A stretch of DNA of 64,000 nt from Sambucus nigra (lineage: Eukaryota > Streptophyta > Magnoliopsida > Dipsacales > Adoxaceae), in NCBI GenBank assembly GCA_949130495.1, contig OX422220.1:123131810-123195809 (forward strand). The letters are read 5' to 3'. Made by a program: the position numbers and the translations under genes. Below the pieces are notes generated by a model that was given only the letters and a program-made list of their open reading frames with translations, had not been told where the DNA came from and made no database searches. This document shows, one piece after another, positions 10,547 through 21,688 of the stretch; position 1 is the first letter of the stretch; every line of letters starts with the position of its first letter.

Positions 10547-11282
10547 AATATTACAAGCTATAGTGTGTTGTAAAATAATTAGGTTATACTAGAGAGATGG
10601 GGTAGTAAAATCAGGAAGGGTTAGAGATATACATTAGGTGTGCACAGTAGATGAGAGGTAAGCGCCTCAAGCGAGAGCACGTGAAACTAAATATATTATT
10701 TGCAAATTTTACATTTAAACACTTGCTAAATTTTTAAAACTGTTTTACTCGGGCTCTGATCCGTTTTTCTCCAAATCTCTATTCTTTTTTAAAACCATTT
10801 TAGGTGCCCAGCCACAAGGACACCATGCTTAGAAGATTCTATCTTTTAGCTTGCTGCAACTACGGTGGAAGTTGCAGGTTATTGATATTGGACGCCTTAA
10901 TATTGATTATGTTCTCCATTATAAACTTTCATTCCAGTCGGACATGTTGTCCATTTTTATTCTATTGTTACTCAGAAATGTTGAGTTCCATTATGATGTA
11001 ATAGACTGTGGGGTATGGATATTTTAGAATGGATTGTAGGATTTAGACATAATTATTATTCTGTCATCATTCATTGTGCGTTTGATACTTATATGGTGGA
11101 ATGTGATATTATTTGTCTTTTAGTTTTATGTTAATTAAAAAAAATTGACGTGAGCTTTTTAAATACTAGGTGGTTAGTAAATAAAAGTTTTCGATAATGA
11201 TGCAAACAATGAACCAACTGGATATTTTGTTTTAATTTAATAAGGACTGATCACCCGGTATTTAATTATGCGGGGTGTTACA

Positions 11283-12199
11283 TAAGTGTAATATTCCAAA
11301 TAAGAATATTAGCAAGTGTAGCATTTAAATAGTTTTTGACTATGTGTCATATTATCTTATTCTTGTTATCTTTGTTAAAATTTGAGAATGTAAATATTGT
11401 TTTGTAAAACATGTAGTTATATATATATATATATATTAACCTTTTATCAATTCTTTATGCAACTTGGCATGAACAAATAACTAGCTACAAATAATGATTT
11501 AGGTAGAATTGATGATGTGTCACAGACACTTGGTGCTTAGTAAACATAACTGTGCAAGTGATTGTTAGTGTGTATATATATATAGAAGACATTCCAACAA
11601 GCCTCACTTAACATACCAATGAATACACATCACTTAAGTGTATTGGGTTTAACATTATGGGTTAGGATTTATATAATGATCTGGCCCAAAATGTTATAAT
11701 CAAGTACACTTAAGTTAGGCGTGCTAAGCGAAATATTGTTTTTATCTTTTTTTTTTATAAATTGCCCCTAGTAAATAGAATCTTTATAAAGAATTAAAAA
11801 GTGTGGATGAGTGAAGCCACCATCAAGGCATACAAACAAAAATAGAGCGAAGAAGGAAAAAAAGTAGAGACTTTAAACACGGCTCTACTAAAACAAACGA
11901 CGAAAACATGGCTAAAGGGACTAGGTTCCTATCTAAGCCACAGATGAGGCAATGTATTGTACCATAGGCCAAACTAAATAAATCATTTACCCCTGCGAAT
12001 ATTTGCATGAGTTTTTGGAAGGTTAAAGTCCCTTTTAATTTCCTCGACTCTGGCATCTCTATATTTTTGGACTTTCGACATGAAGTGCACCATTCGAATC
12101 TAGAGAGTTTTCACATTTGTAATGAATTTTTTGAAGACCCTTTTCCATAACACTTGTTGCTTCGGACGTGCGCACACACACACAACTATATATATATAT

Positions 12200-12237
<38 letters not shown>

Positions 12238-12256
12238 GGAAAGAGTCATGCTATAA
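11283..12256. other. Non-coding region with imperfect inverted repeat and microsatellites
   Basis: No gene is recognised. An imperfect inverted repeat pairs acttaagtgtattgggtttaacattatggg (about 11632-11661) with its counterpart at about 11683-11716 (ggcccaaaatgttataatcaagtacacttaag), a possible small hairpin. TA repeats occur at 11417-11438 and 11573-11582. CA, TA and GA repeats fill 12170-12240. The 77-codon minus ORF at 11823-12056 resembles nothing I know. Confidence 0.4.
12170..12240. repeat. Compound microsatellite (CA)n-(TA)n-(CA)n-(GA)n
   Basis: Short CA, TA, CA and GA runs follow one another and abut the left side of the foldback element at 12257. A CT/TA microsatellite abuts the right side. 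This suggests the MITE landed within or seeded a simple-repeat tract. Confidence 0.9.
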
Positions 12257-12615
12257 TATATACCAAGTTTACATACCTATTTTTTTAAAATAGTAAAAAA
12301 ATTATTTTTGAGTTCAATTTTTTATATAGTATTTAAAAATTTCAATTGCCGCATATAAAAAAATTACATCAAAATAACATTTTTTACTATTTTTAAAAAT
12401 TCGGTCAAATTTTTACAGGCTTTTAAAACACTTTATAAGGTATGAAAGTTTGACCGATTTTTTAAAAATAGCAAAAAAAGTTATTTTGAGCTGATTTTTA
12501 TTATATGGGTCCGTTGAAATGTTTAAATATCACATAAAAAATTCGACTCAAAAATATATTTTTAATATTTTATTAAAATAGGTTTTCATCAGTAAGTATG
12601 TAAACTTGGTATGTA
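12257..12615. mobile_element. Foldback MITE, nearly palindromic, about 360 bp
   Basis: The ends are inverted copies: left tataccaagtttacatac, right gtatgtaaacttggtatg. The similarity continues inward. The arm 12331-12420 is the imperfect reverse complement of about 12430-12535 (ctatttttaaaaattcggtcaaa and its partner tttgaccgattttttaaaaatag), so the whole element folds into one long hairpin. There is no ORF. The flanks suggest a TA duplication, but the surrounding repeats make this uncertain. It shares words with the smaller foldback at 2912-3112. Confidence 0.75.
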
Positions 12616-12623
12616 TGAGAGTC

Positions 12624-12626
12624 TGC

Positions 12627-12688
<62 letters not shown>
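12624..12688. repeat. Microsatellite (CT)n-(TA)n
   Basis: A run of CT dinucleotides is followed by about 22 TA units, immediately right of the foldback MITE. Confidence 0.9.
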
Positions 12689-12690
<2 letters not shown>

Positions 12691-14244
12691 TGCATGATGA
12701 AATCCTCCTACCTAAAAAAACGAGAAAAAGAGAGAAAAAAAGTCAAATATACTTGTATTTTTAGTTAGTTCAATTCCAAACCCATAGAGATAAGGGACGT
12801 ATTGTTGTTTCCAAGAGAGATTTATATAACATTCTTAAAGGCACATAACTTTTTATTGTAATCAGCACACCCCCTAAGTTTCTGGACATATAAGGTAAAA
12901 AATTAAGATGTGAATATAAAGGCATTTATATATGGACATTTAAAAACTAAGCGGCATAAAACATTATATAAAATTTTAATACATCACACAGACACATACA
13001 CTTAACTAACACTCTCACTTTTGTATTTTCAACTTATATAAATAAACAAAAACCTACCCTACTTATTTTTCCCTCCATTCCCTTTCATTTCGCTCTCGTC
13101 ATTCGACTCCCTCCCCTCATCTCCGATTCTCTTATCTTCCCTCCCGGCTCTGTCTCACTTTTTATTTCTTTCATGTCATCTGGTGACGCTATGCGTACTT
13201 TATATTGGTTAGGTTTTTTCAAGTTTATTTTAATTTGTTGAATATTGAAAGTTTATATGTTAAATTATAACTATTATTTTAGTGGATTATATTTATGGTT
13301 TGATATCTATTATGTACTTTAAGAAATTTTAAATGTTTAATATTTAATGGATATATTGAATAAATAGTTAAATTAGTTTAGACTTGAAATGTTAAAATTC
13401 TAGAGAAAAAAAATTAGGTTGTTTAAAATATTGGGTCATCAAATTATTTTAATTATTAAATTTTTAAAAAATATTAACTATTTGTTATTAGGTTGTTGCT
13501 AATTGGGTGATCAAAAAATAACAAACCTCTGACAAAGATGGACACAAGATGTGTGTGGTTAGGTGCTTGCGTCCATGGAGGAGGGTTACTTCTTATTAAT
13601 ATGTCGAGAACACAATTAGACGACGTTTTTAGGCTTTGAATTTCATATGTCGTGATAAGAACCCAAAAGTGCTCAAATAATATCCTAAATAGACGGTTTA
13701 TAATTGTTAATTCTTGGTAAAATTGTCCTTATGCACGTTTATGTCTTTCTTGTAGGTCAAATGTCACTTCCGATTTCAAAAGCTTCAAATCAAGGCAAAT
13801 GTGTAGTTAACTGAGCCTAAACATGTCCCGTACAAAATACCCATCCTATAACCAAGCCTCGACCATCCCTAGTTATCCTATATATTTCTTAGTGTGTGTG
13901 TAATATTATTGTCCTTATATTTTAATATATATATTTTATAAAGGTTGTGACTCGTGTCATGTTTATATCTTTTTATTATATTTTAGGGTCTTTATTTTTA
14001 CTCTGAGTATTTTATTATTCTATACAAATATTATATAATACATGCGTCGACTATGTCAGCGTTTATATACATTTAGGTTTGTGTGTTTTATTATATTTTT
14101 GATATTCTTTGTTTTATATTTTTTCCATTTCCCATTTTTTATTATTTTATTATGAGTCGTTTTATGTTTTATATGTGTGTGTTTTAGTTTTATATTTTTT
14201 CTTCTATTATTTTGTACGTATTGTGTATATATATATATATATAT
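12689..14244. other. Non-coding AT-rich region
   Basis: I see no coding region. A pyrimidine-rich tract at 13057-13175 follows a TATA-like ttatataaat near 13034, which resembles a promoter and 5' leader, but no ORF follows. A (TA)n run at 14226-14243 abuts the next LTR. Confidence 0.4.
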
Positions 14245-15575
14245 TGTGGAGGAAGGTCCAGGCTTAAAGTTGATTAAAACAACGCCAATACTTCACAAGA
14301 AAGATTAGGGATGGTTGCTCGCTCGAAGGCTGAAGCTGCTCGAAGGAGCTCCTTTGAAGATAGTTGCTCGCACAAAGCTGAAGCTACTCGAATGACCCCT
14401 CACAAAGTTCAAGCCCAAGAGATAAAATTGGAAAACACAAATTGTAATAGGAACTTCGATGTACTTTTATTCAGCTCTCTTTATAAATGTAAAGTTCACT
14501 ATGTAAAGTTGTGAGGTTGCTCGGCACCCTCGAATGACCATGTTTGGCGGGGCATGGGAGAGCTTACATGCTCTATCGAACAACCTCATTCTGGGTATCT
14601 CGCAAGGATTTAGTTTGAAGGACTGTGCAAGGCAACGTTGGAAGAGACCAACCCCTTTAGGCTACTTAAGTAAAACCTTGGTTTATACACAACATGGCTC
14701 AGTAGTACCTGGAGATACCATCTCTGGGAACCCACTCGAGGGGGCCCAATCCTAAAAAGTTGTCCAAAAGGTTAACCACTAATGTTTACATAAACCATAA
14801 GTTACTCGAACAGTCAATAGTCGAGAAACCTTCAATTTGATGAACTACCTTTTTGAGTGATGTGACAACACATCCTTCGCAAGTTACTGTTTACCAACTT
14901 TTGGACATCATCATGTCTGACATTCAGAAAATCGATAAAATAACACTTAAGTGAAGATATTCCTAAGATGGTAGGTTTATAGCTGGCACATCACGTCCTA
15001 TTTAATGCGTTCACAACTTTGAGAGCCTAAACAATGTTCCCATCAAAATATCATATCTGGCTCATTTAATGAAATATCTTTAACATTAAATGCACAAGAT
15101 TATTGACATCAAGAGGGGCAAACGCATTTATTACAGAAAGTTCACTTGAATGATCTTGCTATCCTATAAATACCTCCAAAGTTATACTATTTAGCCATCG
15201 CACTTTTCTAGCCTAGAACTGCTGCCAAAACACTCCCGGACAAGAGAGTTTATCGTGAGAACATTTATTGTGTGACCAACCCTATTTACTCCATTTTTGT
15301 TTTAAGGTTACAACCTTTCCTTTATTGCACTAAAGGTGCTTTGCTCCTACTCCCTCCAATCAAGTCAACTATGGGATCTCCCTTTTATTGATTGTTGCGT
15401 TATAGCATTTATGTTGTGATAATATATTTAATACAAGAGTTTTATACAGTGAGTGTGTCGATTTGGGACTTGTATTTATTATCATTAATGTGTGTTCTGA
15501 AGCCCTGATCAATATCTTGATAAGGGGTTACGCCTCCCTTGACATTAGTATCATTCCAAGAACTCACCTCCTACA
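14245..15575 (+). repeat. 5' LTR of the Tat element
   Basis: It begins TGTGGAGGAAGG after a TA repeat and ends CTCCTACA just before the primer site. At 14309-14392 short tandem words (ttgctcg, gctgaagct, ctcgaa) recur. A TATA box lies at 15163-15172. With no second LTR in the window the left end is inferred from TG alone. Confidence 0.6.
15163..15172 (+). promoter_or_regulatory. TATA box in the Tat LTR
   Basis: The sequence CCTATAAATACC lies about 400 bp before the LTR end, with a plausible leader and R/U5 downstream. Confidence 0.55.
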
Positions 15576-15577
15576 TT

Positions 15578-15596
15578 TGGTGACTCCATTGGGAGG
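15578..15596 (+). other. Primer binding site of the Tat element
   Basis: TGGTGACTCCATTGGGAGG starts two bases after the LTR. It resembles the tRNA-Arg-type primer site reported for Ogre/Tat elements (TGGCGACTCCACTGGGG) with a few changes. Confidence 0.6.
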
Positions 15597-15612
15597 CATT
15601 CTCTTTTGAGAG

Positions 15613-15933
15613 ATGGCTAACGATGATGTGGCAAGGAATATTGATTTCGATGTCATACAAAGTGAGGAAGAGGATAATCTCACCAACTTGTCGGACAGAT
15701 AACGGGTAGGGCAAAAGGATACTTCTGCGTTCACTATTAGTGGGACGGCCGACGCGGATCCTGCGCAGATGACAAGGCTAATAAGCTTGTTCGCTGAGTT
15801 CATCAAGACTCTGATAGCTCAGGCTGTGTTAAGGGCTGCAGAAGGGCCTAGTTCATTCTTGACCCCACCAGCAGCTCTACAAGCTCCCTTTATCTCAGGG
15901 GGAATGGCTCAGACAACTACTGATAGTGCTACC
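15613..15933 (+). pseudogene. Tat gag, 5' part, split by Sirevirus insertion
   Basis: The start codon at 15613 follows the primer site by 17 bp. The frame is acidic at first (SEEEDN near residue 17). It is broken by a TAA at 15700-15702, then runs on to the insertion at 15933. Its last codons are the target duplication, and the same frame resumes at 24655 downstream of the inserted element. Function in particle formation is inferred from position and from the capsid segment in the second half. Confidence 0.6.
15929..15933. repeat. Target site duplication CTACC (left)
   Basis: CTACC precedes the Sirevirus at 15934 and is repeated exactly at 24650-24654. Confidence 0.92.
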
Positions 15934-16919
15934 TGAGAACGTGTGTGCTCGCGTTCAAATGATCAAATTATATATAAAACCCTTTTAATCCAAACAAACC
16001 CTAAACATGCAGCAGTATGTGATTGAATAAATTGATAATCTACGCAAGAACATTCAAACACATGCAATTAAGGAAAAATCCCCCTCAGGGGCAAAACCAT
16101 TTATTTTCACTATAATTTGTAAGAGAACGGCTTACAATCGGATTACAATGAAAATACAAGTTGACTAAGAATTACCCTCGGGTATCGGATTCTGTAGTCG
16201 TGGCTGGAATTATCCCTTTCCAGTAGGGCTGCAATGAAGAAGAAGAACAGTCTCCTCCACAAGGGTTGAACAAACCAAAGTTGTGTTCTTGGGTTGCAAA
16301 AGGATTCACAAAGGTTTGGCAATGATGTGTGAATCAAAACATGAGTCTTGGGACTCAAGAATATGAAGACTAGGTGTATTTGGACTCTCAAATTCGTCTC
16401 CTAAAGTCTTGCAAAACAACTCCCCCGAAGTTGGTATTTATAGGAAAAAATATGAAGAGTCCCACGTTCTTAAAACTCTAAAATTCTATCCAGCGTAAAA
16501 AAAAAACAGTATTCTTTAAGGAATTTTCTCTATCTTCAAAAGGTCATAACTCCTTCACCGTAGCTCGGATTGAGGTGCCGGTTTTTCCAGTATCTTCGTT
16601 GCGGCGAGATATTCAACTTTCTAGTTGACCAGACCTCCGAACTGTGGATGTGAAATTACGAAAATGCCCTTGAACTCTCCTATTGTGCCTTTTTTCACTG
16701 TTTTGACTTCCCTTGCGTACCACTTGCATTAAGTCCCTAAAATATTGGAACGTGAAGTCATTGAGGCAGATGTGGGACATATTAGTGGAGATAATGCATG
16801 CTTGATTCCCGAAATTCGGATAGAGTCCGTCATGTGAGATCGTGAGGAGACGTGCCAAATGTAGCGGCTTACGACATAAATAAATGAAACATTTCGGACA
16901 TGTGAAAAATGTCCTTACA
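15934..16919 (-). repeat. Sirevirus 3' LTR
   Basis: Plus-strand ends are TGAGAACG and CCTTACA. Read on the minus strand it starts TGTAAGG and ends CGTTCTCA. It is nearly identical to 23663-24649. A CTATAAATACC TATA box lies at 16434-16443 on the minus strand. Confidence 0.92.
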
Positions 16920-16930
16920 AATCTCCCCCT
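16920..16930 (-). other. Polypurine tract of the Sirevirus
   Basis: Minus-strand AGGGGGAGATT directly abuts the 3' LTR. Further similar tracts lie upstream at 17237-17246 and 17259-17275. Confidence 0.85.
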
Positions 16931-18454
16931 ATGTCTATGCCGGTACATACATAAAAAATCCGAATTATCAAATATGAAATTCCCTATACAAATCTACCCT
17001 CCCATGAACCCAAAACTGGAAAAGGTACAAATGAATAGTCTTCGTCGTTTGTTCTTTAATTCTTCAGGAATCTCAAAACTTTTCTCATCAGGGTGTGCAA
17101 CATATAGATCTGCAATATTCATACCTACACACATGAGACAAAGCAAATACCACGTGACATATCGATTTTGAAATAAGATAACATGGATATCAATATATGA
17201 TAAAAACATAAGCAACATCTCAACCCCAGAATTCAAACTCCCCCATAATATGATAATTCTTTCTCCCCCCTTTTTATGATGTCCCCAAATGGACAAATTA
17301 GAGAAATAAATCAAATAATCAAGTGCGGGGTGTCACTAGGATAAAAACACACCATGAATAAACATAAAGCAACCAAGTCAATGATAGCGTAAATGAAGTG
17401 GTGTGATCAAATTCGATAGGAAAATCAATGCATACAGACATGACATATGTGCACGATGAATATTGGATATTCCTAGCGAATGAACTCAAATGCTTCCTTT
17501 GGTGTAAAAAAGTGACAGTATAAGATATTGACTCAATCAAATCAACAAATCAAAGCTCAAAAAAATTTTCACACCAATAACGTCCAAAATGATTTTATGC
17601 TTTTTCAGGACTTTCAAGGAAGTGCAAACCCGTTTAGATTCTCCAACCAAACTCCCTCAGATATTGTATTGAATAGAGGCATTATAAATTCTCAAACTTT
17701 GGAGAATTGATGGTGAAACCTAAGTGGCCCATATTTGGCATGAATTGCTTTTTATTGCCTTTAAATTTTTTCGGGCTCTTTTAACCTCTTTGGACCTCGG
17801 ATATTAAAATTCCTCCATTTTTTAGGTCATTTTTAACGGTGGCTTTTGCGCAAAGGATAGATGATTACCTTTCGCAGCCCCTCTCCGTTATACAAAAACA
17901 CACAGTCTCACCAAAACGGTTTTTACATGCATTCCAATCTTGTCAAGTTTTATCGCATATTGTACATTGTATAGACATGATTGAGATGAAAACATGCAAG
18001 CCAACATGAGATAGACAAGTGCAATAATCAAATATAGCCGTGCATGTGTGCAATAAAGGATATAGGAGTCAAACATGTAGGAAGATATCACTAATTACAT
18101 CTCAAAGACTCCAATCAATGTAAAGCACATGGATGAAATGATGTAGCCTCTCAAATCTCTATCAAACAGTCACATGGATAAATGGAATGAAGTTGTGACT
18201 TGGCTATCTTACATGCTCATCCATAAAAGAAGCAAAATACAAAAATCTTTTTGGATTTTTTCAAAAATTTGGAAAAAAAAATAAAATCTTTTTGTGCTTT
18301 TCTAAAAAATTTTCTTAAAAAAAAATATATAAAAAATAAAAGGAATAAAACAAAGCTGTACAACAAAGTAATGGTACATATAAAACAGACTAGCAATAGG
18401 AAGCATCTGATATGAACATGAAGAAGCATCCTATTCTAGACATAGACCAACCCC
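16931..18454 (-). other. Sirevirus 3' non-coding region with extra polypurine tracts
   Basis: About 1.5 kb separates the RNase H stop from the LTR. Minus-strand ATGGGGGAGT (17237-17246) and AAAAAGGGGGGAGAAAG (17259-17275) repeat the polypurine motif. Small ORFs here (17319-17540, 17888-18091, 18217-18429) are hydrophobic or low-complexity and show no envelope-like architecture. I do not call them genes. Confidence 0.65.
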
Positions 18455-21400
18455 TCAGTCAACTGTGCAAATCCCTAAAGATTTCCTAAGACTCTCAAAT
18501 CTAAGGGCATCTAAAGGTTTCGTGAAAATATCGGCTAACTGACGGTCGGTAGGAACAAAACTCAGGGATACGACTTTCTCTTCAACTAACTGACGAATAA
18601 AGTGCTCACGTATCCTGATGTGTTTTGTGCGCGAATGCTGAACTGGATTGCGGGATATGTGTATCGCGCTCGTGTTATCATAGGAAATGGTCATGGTGTC
18701 CTGTGATATCCCATAATCCTCCAGCATTTGCTTCATCCACAAGAGTTGTGTGCAACAACTCCCGGCGGCTATGTACTCAGCCTCCGCAGTGGACAAAGAG
18801 ATGGAATTTTGCTTCTTGCTCAGCCAGGAGACAGGAGCAGAACCAAAATAGAAACACCCACCAGAAGTGCTCCTACATCCATCTACATCCCCAGCCCAAT
18901 CGGCATCCGAGTAGGCGGACAGACGGTCATCGGTATCAAAGGAATACCAAATCCCGTATGAGAGAGTCCCACTTATGTATTTAATAATACGTTTTAGAGC
19001 AAGTAAATGTGACTCTTTTGGGGATGCCTGATAATGCGCATAGACTCCAACACTAAAGGAGATGTCGGGACGACTGGCAGTCAAGTAGAGGAGACTACCT
19101 ATCATACTCCGATATAAGGTTTGCTCTACGTCCTTGCCTGAAGTGTCCTTACTAAGCTTGGTAGTGGTACTCATAGGTGTACGTGCATGCTTAGCGGAGT
19201 CTAAACCAAATTTCTTCACTAGGTCTCTAGCATACTTGGATTGGGAGATGAACATCCCATCTTCTAGCTGACGAACCTAGAGACCAAGGAAGAATGTAAG
19301 CTCACCAACCATGCTCATCTCAAACTCACTTTTCATCTCCTCCTTAAAGTGGTGAGCATGCTGGGAGCATGTGGATCCAAAGACTATGTCGTCCACATAG
19401 ACCTGGGCAACCAAAATAGCACCGTCATCTCTCCTGACAAACAACGTCATATCTACTCCCCTTCTCTTGAAGCAACGAGCTAAGAGATAAGAAGTAAGCC
19501 TCTCGTACCAAGCACGGGGTGCTTGCTTCAAACCATACAAGGCTTTCCTCAGATAGTAGACGTGCTCAGGGTGCTGAGGGTCTTCAAACCCTTTTGGTTG
19601 TTCCACATAAACCTCCTCCTGTAGAATGCCATTCAAAAAGGCACTCTTGACATCCATCTGATACACCTTGAAGCGCAGATGACATACGATGGCGGGCAGA
19701 AGACGGACGGACTCAAGCCTCGCAACAGGAGCAAATGTCTCCCCAAAGTCTACACCCTCTATCTGTGTGTAGCCTTGAGCGACCAACCTAGCCTTATTTC
19801 GGATTATGGTACCATTTTCATCCATTTTGTTCTTAAAAATCCACCGGGTACCTATCACATTAATCTCACTAGGTCGGGGGACAAGTTCCCAGACATCATT
19901 CTTTTTAAACTGAAGCAACTCATCCTGCATAGCAGATATCCAGTGTTCATCCTTGAGTGCTTCTTTATGGTTCTTGGGCTCGACTTTGGACGTGTAGCAA
20001 AGATGGCTAACAACGTTCTCTAGCTGAGCACGAGTCTTGACCCCTAGAGTGGGATCACCAACAATGGCAGAAGGGTCATGACTCTTGCGAACCCAAGCAG
20101 GTGTGTCCCCTAACACAGGAGTAGGGTCCACAGAGTGTGAGAGAGGAACAGGTAAATCACTGTCAGAACAATCCTCATCCTCACACTGAAGGTTAGGATC
20201 AATAATCGTCGGAGGTTCGTCATCTTGCACGGTGACGTTTATTGATTCCATAATCTTAGAGCTCTTCAGGTTGAAAACCCGGTACGCTCTGCTATTCGAT
20301 GAATATCCTAGAAATATTCCCTCGTCGCTTCGGGAGTCAAACTTTCCTAATTGCTCTTTATCCCGTAGGATGTAGCATTTACTCCCAAAGACACGGAAAT
20401 ATGCCAGGTTGGGCTTCTTGCCAGTCCACAACTCATAAGGAGTGTGAAGTGTGTGTGGACGCAGATACACCCTATTCACCGTGTGGCATGCAGTAGACAC
20501 TGCCTCTGCCCAAAATCTCCTAGAAACTTTACGACCTAGAAGCATAGATCTAGCCATCTCTTGGATCGTTCTATTCTTTCTCTCAACAATCCCATTTTGC
20601 TGAGGAGTTCTCACAGAAGAAAACTCATGTTTGATCCCAAGGCTATCACAGTACAAATCAACCTTTGCTTCCTTGAATTCAGTGCCGTTGTCACTACGTA
20701 TTCTGTTAATAGTGACACCGTGTTGATTTTGCAGGACACGGCACTTGGTCGTTAAGAAATCTACAGCATCGGATTTTTCTCTCAGAAAACCTACAATGGA
20801 GTATCTGGAGAAATCATCTACCATCACGAGGATGTACCTCTTACCACCTAGACTCTCAGTACGAGTGGGACCCATAAGATCCATGTGAATCAACTCCAGA
20901 ACACGAGAGGTGGTAATGGAATGTAATTTCCTATGAGGACTACGAATTTGTTTTCCCAACTGACAGGGTCCACAAACGGTCGAAGTTGACTTTCCAAGAG
21001 ATGGTAAGCCACGTACTAGGTCCTTTTTAGATAAACGATTGAGATCTCTAACGTTCACGTGACCTAGACGTTGGTGCCACAGATCCATAGGAGTGATCGT
21101 GGCGCTGTTGCAGACAAGTGAGGATGTGGGCTCAGTCCCATAGCAATTATCCTCGGTCCTCACCCCTTGCATCAAAAGTTTACCGGCTTGATTGTAGACT
21201 TTACCCGCGTCCCGGTCAAACTTTAATGCAAAGTTAGTGTCGCACAGCTGGCTAATGCTGAGAAGGTTTGCTTTCAAACCTTTGACGTACAAAACATTTT
21301 CTAGCTTAGGAAAACCAGGTAACTTGATAGTACGTCGTCCTATAATGATAGACTTACTCCCATCTCCAAAGGTGACTCTGCCATCTTGATAATCCTCAAG

Positions 21401-21625
21401 AGTAGTAAAAAATGAGGCATCACCTGTCATGTGTCTGGAGCACCCACTATCAAAATACCACTGTGAGGTATTATGTGCTTTGAGAAAAACATGAACAACA
21501 AAGGCCTTTTTATCTTTCTTAGGCACCCAAGCAGAGATGACCTTTTGTTTGCCTTTGTTGGTTTTAGCTGGAATGTAAGAAGCATTCACTAACGGCGAAG
21601 ACATCCGTCGAAATTCTTTCATCAA
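18455..21625 (-). pseudogene. Sirevirus pol: protease-integrase-RT-RNase H
   Basis: Counting from 21625: protease DSGCSRH (59-65). Integrase zinc finger from WHQRLGH (183-189) to CGPCQLG (218-224). Catalytic Asp in HMDLMG, Asp in RSDNGTEF (about 311) and Glu in [10 protein letters not shown] (about 348). RT has [10 protein letters not shown] and YVDD. A TAG at 19277-19279 follows the LTFFLGL segment where relatives have Gln. The frame continues unchanged through RNase H (YSDADWAGD, SWLSKKQ, STAEAEY) to 18455, ending after LADIFTKPLD. All catalytic residues are present, so the nonsense codon is the only evident lesion in pol. Confidence 0.93.
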
Positions 21626-21688
21626 ACTCTGAGTCGTGGCAGCTAAGAACTCAACTCGCTCTCTCAGACTAGAAAACTCATCAGTATG

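Larger units (their letters stand above)
3611..11282 (+). mobile_element. Long solo LTR, Tekay/Del-like Ty3/gypsy, split by a copia insertion
   Basis: It starts TGTAATACCCCG (3611) and ends CGGGGTGTTACA (11282), the inverted ends usual for a chromovirus-type LTR. The flanks are caagt and taagt, a 5-bp target duplication with one mismatch. No primer site follows the right end and no gag-pol belongs to it, so it is a solo LTR. Removing the nested copia element (5623-10546) and one copy of its 5-bp duplication leaves about 2.74 kb. That is long but within the range of Tekay LTRs. The lineage is inferred from the terminal sequence and the segment around 5290-5345. Plus-strand orientation follows the TATA box near 3996. 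Confidence 0.7.

Noticed and set aside
13034..13180. Host gene promoter with TATA and pyrimidine-rich leader
   Set aside because: No ORF or splice pattern follows, and simple-sequence DNA can give this appearance.
16143..16391. Hydrophobic minus-strand ORF found in both Sirevirus LTRs (also 23872-24120)
   Set aside because: It is duplicated only because the LTRs are duplicated. It lies across the U3/R region and shows no domain, so I see no reason to call it coding.
17319..18429. Possible envelope-like ORF of the Sirevirus between pol and the 3' LTR
   Set aside because: Only short, unrelated hydrophobic ORFs exist. There is no long frame or envelope-like layout.
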